10,364 nucleotides of DNA. Origin: CAZIQY01 sp964541605. GTDB taxonomy: Bacteria > Desulfobacterota > Syntrophia > Syntrophales > UBA2185. The position numbers and the translations under genes are program-made. Shown here piece by piece: positions 6,813-10,364 of the stretch (positions are counted from its first letter, which is position 1; the number at the start of each line of letters is the position of its first letter). The notes below the pieces were generated by a model that saw only the letters and a list, made by a program, of their open reading frames with translations, did not search any database and was not told the origin of the DNA. The DNA lies in assembly GCA_964541605.1 (NCBI GenBank), contig CAZIQY010000089.1, forward strand, positions 1-10,364, written 5' to 3'.

Positions 6813-7154
6813 TCAGACTCTCCCGAAATCGTCCTGAAAGCGCTCAATATCGTCTTCACCGAAATATGTGCCCGTCTGTATCTCGATGAATGCAAGATTT
6901 TCATCTCCCGCATTCAGAATGCGATGCGCTGCTCCCAGGGGAATATCAACCGATTGACCGGCTTGCAGATCGAATTCCTCAAGGTCGATGGTGACAACAG
7001 CCCTGCCACAAAGGATAAACCAGTGTTCAGAACGACGTCGATGGCGCTGGAGACTCAGGCGCTTGCCCGGATACACGATGATCCTCTTGGCCTTATACTC
7101 CACCTTATCTGCGAGCACTTCATAGTATCCCCAGGGACGGTTGTCCATCTCCAT
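6813..7154 (-). CDS. Stand-alone cupin, ManC / type II phosphomannose isomerase C-terminal type
   Basis: A 113-residue single cupin domain. MDNRPWGYYEVL, PGKRLSLQRHRRRSEHW and IPLGAAHRI match the C-terminal isomerase domain of bifunctional mannose-1-phosphate guanylyltransferase / mannose-6-phosphate isomerase. Likely metal ligands are H38, E43 and H77. The HxH of the cupin motif is H38-R-R40 here, so one usual ligand is replaced by Arg. It may act on a sugar phosphate or have another role; isomerase activity is not certain. The frame is open back to 7370, but ATG 7154 has AAAGGGG (7163-7169) at a good distance, and upstream residues look non-coding. A promoter (7224-7252) lies ahead. It converges on wrbA with 91 bases between and no clear terminator hairpin. 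Confidence 0.85.
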   Translation of the reverse strand: MEMDNRPWGYYEVLADKVEYKAKRIIVYPGKRLSLQRHRRRSEHWFILCGRAVVTIDLEEFDLQAGQSVDIPLGAAHRILNAGDENLAFIEIQTGTYFGEDDIERFQDDFGRV

Positions 7155-7223
7155 GATAATCACCCCTTTAAGGTTTCTTTCATCCCCATGCATTCCCTTC
7201 TGTGCAGGAATGACATGAGCGGT

Positions 7224-7252
7224 TTCATAGCATTGCATTGATAAAATGGCAA
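7224..7252 (-). promoter_or_regulatory. Sigma-70-type promoter for the cupin gene
   Basis: On the minus strand, TTGCCA (7252-7247, 5 of 6 to consensus) is followed after 17 bases by TATGAA (7229-7224, 4 of 6). The implied start near 7217 gives a leader of about 60 bases before the ATG at 7154. Confidence 0.45.
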
Positions 7253-7259
7253 GAGGAGA

Positions 7260-7279
7260 CCTGTTTTGACATGAACAGG
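7260..7279. promoter_or_regulatory. Palindromic operator candidate between divergent genes
   Basis: CCTGTT (7260-7265) and AACAGG (7274-7279) form perfect 6-bp inverted arms around 8 bases. A consensus-like -35 TTGACA (7266-7271) starts immediately after the left arm. No good -10 follows at 16-18 bases. The site lies 8 bases upstream of the cupin -35 and about 80 bases upstream of the kinase gene, so a bound regulator could affect both. Confidence 0.35.
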
Positions 7280-7360
7280 GATGGCTTTTCAAACTGATTA
7301 TCCGGGGCATGCATATTGCAAAGGTACTACCTGACAGATACATGAGCGTAAGGAAACACC

Positions 7361-8875
7361 ATGAACCCACTATTTCTCAAAAGAAGCGGCATAGAAGAAC
7401 AGATACTTCAGTATAAACTTCTGATCATACAAGTCCTCATTTTTGTTATTCCTTTTCTTGTTTTTTCCTTCATCCTCTACCAGAGCAATCTTTCTCTGGA
7501 AATTTCACAGATGCTCATGTACGCCATAAATCTCGTTCTTGTGCTTGCCGGCTTCATCATCCTTCGTCAGATATTTGACACATTCCACCGTATCGCCGTG
7601 ACGATTAAAAAGGTTGAAGTTGGAGAAATTTCGGATCTTACCATTCACAAGGACGTGGCGGAATTGCGGGATATAACCACTTCCTTTAACAATCTCATGG
7701 AAAAATTTGAAAAAACGGCGGCGACCCTGCAGGTATGCCGCCTGTCTCTGGAAAGGGAATCTACGGATCGAGAAAAGGCGGAGCAGGCGCTTCGTGAAAG
7801 TGAGGCGCGGATGAAGTCCATCCTGACAAGCACCGAGGATATGATCTTCATGCAGGATCGGAACGGAAAAATTCTCTATTACAATGCCCCGTCCCGTTAT
7901 GGCCTGAAGGAAGAAGACGTGATCGAAAAAACACTTGATGATATCGTCGATTCAGATACAGCAAGCCGGCTTATGGAACATCTATGCCGGGTAGTGAACA
8001 CCTGTGAAAGCGTGACTTCGGAAGAACGGATCGTCTGGCAGGGAAAAACCCTGTGGTTTCTTCTATTGACTTCACCCGTGACAGATGATGCCACGGGTGA
8101 AGTGACCGCTGTCACGACCATTTCCCGAAACATCACCGAGAGGAAACGCATGGAGGAAGAAATGGTCAAGTTCCGGAAGCTGGAATCCGTCGGGATTCTT
8201 GCCGGCGGTATTGCCCACGATTTCAACAATCTGCTGACGGCCATCCTGGGCTATATCGATCTCGCCAAAATGCGTCTTAAACCGGGCGAGGCTGCCTACG
8301 AAAAACTGTTGTCTGCTGAAAAAGCTTCCCGTCAGGCAAAAAGCCTGACAAACAGTTTAATCACCTTTTCACCCGGGGGAAAGCCGATAAAGCAAAAAAT
8401 GACGATTACCGGTCTGATCGAAGATATGGTTCATCTTGCCATGAGCGGTTCGAAAACCAAAAGCGACATGACCATCGTCGAAGATCTCTGGCCTGTGGAC
8501 GTGGACGAGGGGCAAATCGGGCAGGTCATTCATAATCTCACGGTGAATGCGAAAGAAGCTTCTTTATCGGGTGATACCATTATGATCCATGCTGAAAACA
8601 TCGTCACAAAGCCCGAAGACGGCCTTCCTGTGGTTCCGGGAAAATATATAAGACTGTCCATTCGGGATCATGGAAGCGGCATTCCGAAGGAAAACCTTTC
8701 AAAGATATTTGATCCCTATTTCACGACAAAAGAAATGGGCGCCCGGAAAGGCATGGGGCTGGGGCTATCTGTCTGTCACTCCATCATTCAAAAACATGAT
8801 GGCTGTATCGCCGTGGAGTCGGAAGAAGGCAAGGGAACGGTCTTTTATGTCTGTCTGCCTGCATCTGAGCAGTAA
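7361..8875 (+). CDS. Membrane-bound PAS-domain sensor histidine kinase
   Basis: 504 residues. Two transmembrane helices (about 19-40 and 49-69) are joined by only about 8 residues, so there is essentially no periplasmic sensor. A HAMP-like linker and coiled coil follow (about 70-150), then a PAS domain (about 151-258, ending in ISRNITERKR) and a HisKA dimerisation helix with phospho-acceptor H286 in GGIAHDFNNLLTAI. The HATPase domain has an N box (HNLTVNA, N392 and N396), G1 DHGSG (436-440), F box FDPYF (450-454) and G2 GMGLGL (464-469). All catalytic boxes look intact. It probably senses a cytoplasmic or membrane signal and passes phosphate to a response regulator, but none is encoded here, so it is an orphan. 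TAAGGA lies just upstream of the ATG. The 3' end abuts the AbiEi remnant. Confidence 0.92.
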   Translation: MNPLFLKRSGIEEQILQYKLLIIQVLIFVIPFLVFSFILYQSNLSLEISQMLMYAINLVLVLAGFIILRQIFDTFHRIAVTIKKVEVGEISDLTIHKDVAELRDITTSFNNLMEKFEKTAATLQVCRLSLERESTDREKAEQALRESEARMKSILTSTEDMIFMQDRNGKILYYNAPSRYGLKEEDVIEKTLDDIVDSDTASRLMEHLCRVVNTCESVTSEERIVWQGKTLWFLLLTSPVTDDATGEVTAVTTISRNITERKRMEEEMVKFRKLESVGILAGGIAHDFNNLLTAILGYIDLAKMRLKPGEAAYEKLLSAEKASRQAKSLTNSLITFSPGGKPIKQKMTITGLIEDMVHLAMSGSKTKSDMTIVEDLWPVDVDEGQIGQVIHNLTVNAKEASLSGDTIMIHAENIVTKPEDGLPVVPGKYIRLSIRDHGSGIPKENLSKIFDPYFTTKEMGARKGMGLGLSVCHSIIQKHDGCIAVESEEGKGTVFYVCLPASEQ

Positions 8876-9087
8876 GCGGGATTTCTTGAAAAACAAGCCA
8901 CCTCCTCAATCATTAAAACATTCCGGCCTGTTAATAAGCGGTTGATGTAAAAACCTTTGGCGATACGCGAAACAAACTCCTGCTTTAACGCCCGCGTCAG
9001 AAAGACATTCGGGTTGGCCGAATATTTTGCTACATCGGCATACCTGAACAACATTGGGAGGTTTTGTAATGCGTGAATTGTTTTTAT
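8845..9087 (-). pseudogene. AbiEi-family antitoxin remnant (N-terminal part only)
   Basis: Reading from 9087 on the minus strand gives KTIHALQNLP, then MLFRYADVAKYSANPNVFLT, then RALKQEFVSRIAKGFYINRL. This matches the N-terminal winged-helix region of AbiEi-type (type IV) antitoxins, which represses the operon: the phrases L..LP.F...D, a variable loop, L.R.L..G.I.R..KG.Y. After about 65 codons the frame runs into the antisense of the kinase 3' end and stops at 8845, so the C-terminal two thirds are missing. The ribosome binding site AAGGAG (9094-9099) points at an ATA codon (9087-9085) that overlaps the upstream TAA stop as ATAA. An ordinary ATG is found only at 9054, with no binding site. 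It therefore looks like a dead fragment. Family assignment is by eye. Confidence 0.55.
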
Positions 9088-9725
9088 GAGTTTCTCCTTA
9101 AGATTACATAACCTGAGACTGGTTTGATTTTTTCCTTTTTTAAAGGTTTCTCATAATGATAGTCCCTTCCCTTGACATAGGTCCTTCCCATCAGCGCCCT
9201 GATCTTGTCCGACAAAATCTCCTCCAGCGTCTCCACCTGAAGGATACTGCTGGGCGTCGGAATTTTAAACTCCCCGGAACCCAGCAGGTAGCCGACGGCA
9301 GGAAGGCTGGACAGGATCATCAGGGAGGCATCCGGTCGAAGCGCATCCTTTAGCTTCTCACACTCAACTTTCACAGAAATCTTTTCACGGCTTTTTTCGG
9401 CCTTGAATTCGATGAATGACCTGTATGATTCATCTCTGACACCCTCTTTTTCATTCAACAGGAAATCACCCTTGCCAAAGTGCGCGATCATGTCAGCCCT
9501 GATTTTCCTTGAGAGACCTTTCAGCAGGTGCGAGAGCGCAGACGTGGTCATGGGGGTTACAAAATCCAGCTCCTCGGAGAATCTTGTCCCGCCGTAACAC
9601 CAGCGCAGAGCCGTACCACCCTGGAAAAAAAGATCAACACTGGCTTTATGCGAAAATATATGGTGCAGGACGACGAGCTGCGCAATTTCCGAACGCTTGA
9701 TTCTTGTCTGGTTGTAGAGTTTCAA
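9084..9725 (-). CDS. AbiEii/AbiGii toxin-family nucleotidyltransferase, C-terminally aberrant
   Basis: 213 residues. FFQGGTALRWCYGGTRFSEELDF (33-55) is the nucleotidyltransferase core motif of AbiEii-type toxins. In many relatives the acidic pair reads DLD; here it is E52-L-D54. LEEILSDKIRAL (168-179) and YVKGRD (183-188) match later motifs, with K174 and D188 expected in the active site. Relatives usually continue after GRD with YDLWFLL and a helical domain of some 80-100 residues. Here the chain switches to a lysine-rich tail and ends, so the toxin C-terminal domain is missing. The start is TTG at 9725 with no ribosome binding site, and the next Met is residue 59, so the 5' end may also be damaged. 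It is followed, not preceded, by the antitoxin remnant, the reverse of the usual order. Probably inactive. Confidence 0.75.
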   Translation of the reverse strand: MKLYNQTRIKRSEIAQLVVLHHIFSHKASVDLFFQGGTALRWCYGGTRFSEELDFVTPMTTSALSHLLKGLSRKIRADMIAHFGKGDFLLNEKEGVRDESYRSFIEFKAEKSREKISVKVECEKLKDALRPDASLMILSSLPAVGYLLGSGEFKIPTPSSILQVETLEEILSDKIRALMGRTYVKGRDYHYEKPLKKEKIKPVSGYVILRRNS

Positions 9726-9774
9726 GAATAGTACAAGTTCGGGAACAAATAGGCACCTTAAATGTGTTATAACA

Positions 9775-10317
9775 TTAGAGACCAGCTGGGATTTTTGAGT
9801 GCATCATTTCCTTTCGGTCCAACTTACGCCCATCCACTATAAAAGTTCCATCGCCAACTGCGTGAACAGTTCGCTTCTCCTTCCGTGAATTATCAAAGTA
9901 CGCCGCAACGCCTTCGAGGACGACGATATTGTGCTTCTTGACGATGTCGATAACTTTGCACTCGATATTCGCCATGCATTCTTTTATCAAGGGCGCTTTG
10001 ACATGCTTTCCCTTCACGGGGGTCAGCATGAACTTTTCAAATTTGTCTGTATCAGCACCGGAACATGTTCCCACTCCAACGACCTTATCAAGCATGTCAA
10101 GAGTGGGAATTGCAATAACACACTCCTTCGTTTTGCGAAGAGCAGCAAAGGAATAGTTCCAGGACCCAGTGGTCATGGCAAATATCGGCGTAAAGTCCAC
10201 CACCATTGTCCACGAGATCGTCATTATATTGTTCTTCTTTCCGTCATGTGTCGTAACAAGAACAACTGGACCAGATTCGATCAACGTAAACACTTTACTG
10301 ATCTGCATTTTTCTCAT
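9775..10317 (-). CDS. Flavin reductase family protein (flavoredoxin-like)
   Basis: A 180-residue single-domain FMN-binding split barrel. SGPVVLVTTHDGKKNNIMTI (15-34), the strand PIFAMTTGSWNYSFAALRKT (44-63) and GTCSGADTDKF (83-93) match flavin-reductase-like proteins such as flavoredoxin, which bind FMN and carry electrons in anaerobes. It belongs to the same superfamily as the N-terminal half of the rubredoxin fusion at 832 but lacks the rubredoxin domain. The precise partner is unknown. ATG 10317 is preceded by AAGGAGAGGAG with about 11 bases between, slightly long; Met4 (10308) would be further away still. The stop is 49 bases upstream of the AbiEii-like gene on the same strand, and they could share a transcript. 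The gene appears intact. Confidence 0.85.
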   Translation of the reverse strand: MRKMQISKVFTLIESGPVVLVTTHDGKKNNIMTISWTMVVDFTPIFAMTTGSWNYSFAALRKTKECVIAIPTLDMLDKVVGVGTCSGADTDKFEKFMLTPVKGKHVKAPLIKECMANIECKVIDIVKKHNIVVLEGVAAYFDNSRKEKRTVHAVGDGTFIVDGRKLDRKEMMHSKIPAGL

Positions 10318-10364
10318 GTGCGCACACGCTCCTCTCCTTGTTTGCCTAACATGGAATTCACCGG

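Noticed and set aside
6801..7241. 146-codon plus-strand frame over the cupin gene.
   Set aside because: The minus strand encodes a clear cupin with a ribosome binding site and promoter; the plus frame is its antisense.
7261..7278. CTGT...ACAG as a LexA (SOS) box.
   Set aside because: The gap is 10 bases, not the 8 of the E. coli-type box, so it is kept only as an unspecified palindrome.
7155..7370. Extended N terminus of the cupin frame starting at 7370.
   Set aside because: The extra 72 residues lie in a regulatory region, lack a binding site and resemble no cupin; ATG 7154 has a good site.
9741..9760. gggaacaaataggcacc as a second copy of the REP-like motif at 32-52.
   Set aside because: Only fragments agree and no comparable stem forms.

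Overview
The window is bacterial, densely coded and on neither end clearly bounded by a mobile element. The gene set suggests an anaerobic member of the Desulfobacterota / former Deltaproteobacteria (Syntrophia-like). The indicators are a high-molecular-weight rubredoxin (flavin reductase fused to rubredoxin), a second flavoredoxin-type protein, a secreted superoxide-reductase-like domain, and intergenic repeats of a style common in those genomes. This placement is inference from gene content; no rRNA or other marker is present.

Layout. (1) 71-1521, plus strand: a conserved two-helix membrane protein of unknown function, then the rubredoxin fusion (Hrb-like), probably one transcript. A REP-like hairpin lies just upstream. 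(2) 1518-3954, minus strand: a copper module with a CopZ-like metallochaperone overlapping a P1B-1 copper-exporting ATPase (CopA). CopA meets Hrb tail to tail with a 4-base overlap. (3) 3955-4339: a 385-base gene-free stretch holding a ~136-bp element with terminal inverted repeats and a central hairpin, an 11-nt inverted repeat, and a good sigma-70-type promoter. (4) 4340-6721, plus strand: an MBL-fold hydrolase, an exported superoxide-reductase-like protein with one metal ligand replaced, a four-helix b561-like membrane protein, and a WrbA-type quinone reductase. (5) 6813-7154, minus: a small ManC/PMI-type cupin with its own promoter, divergent from (6) 7361-8875, plus: a membrane PAS histidine kinase with no response regulator beside it. 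(7) 8845-9725, minus: remains of an AbiE-type toxin-antitoxin pair, with a C-terminally aberrant AbiEii nucleotidyltransferase followed by only the N-terminal part of an AbiEi antitoxin. (8) 9775-10317, minus: a second flavin-reductase-family protein.

Taken together, much of the window fits redox and metal stress handling in an anaerobe. The cytoplasmic members are the Hrb, WrbA and flavoredoxin-like proteins; the envelope members are copper export and the SOR-like / b561 pair. The most interesting possibility is that the exported SOR-like protein and the b561-like membrane protein form an electron-transfer pair analogous to DOMON/b561 proteins. The clearest sign of genome decay is the AbiE remnant, where the expected ATGA stop/start overlap reads ATAA.
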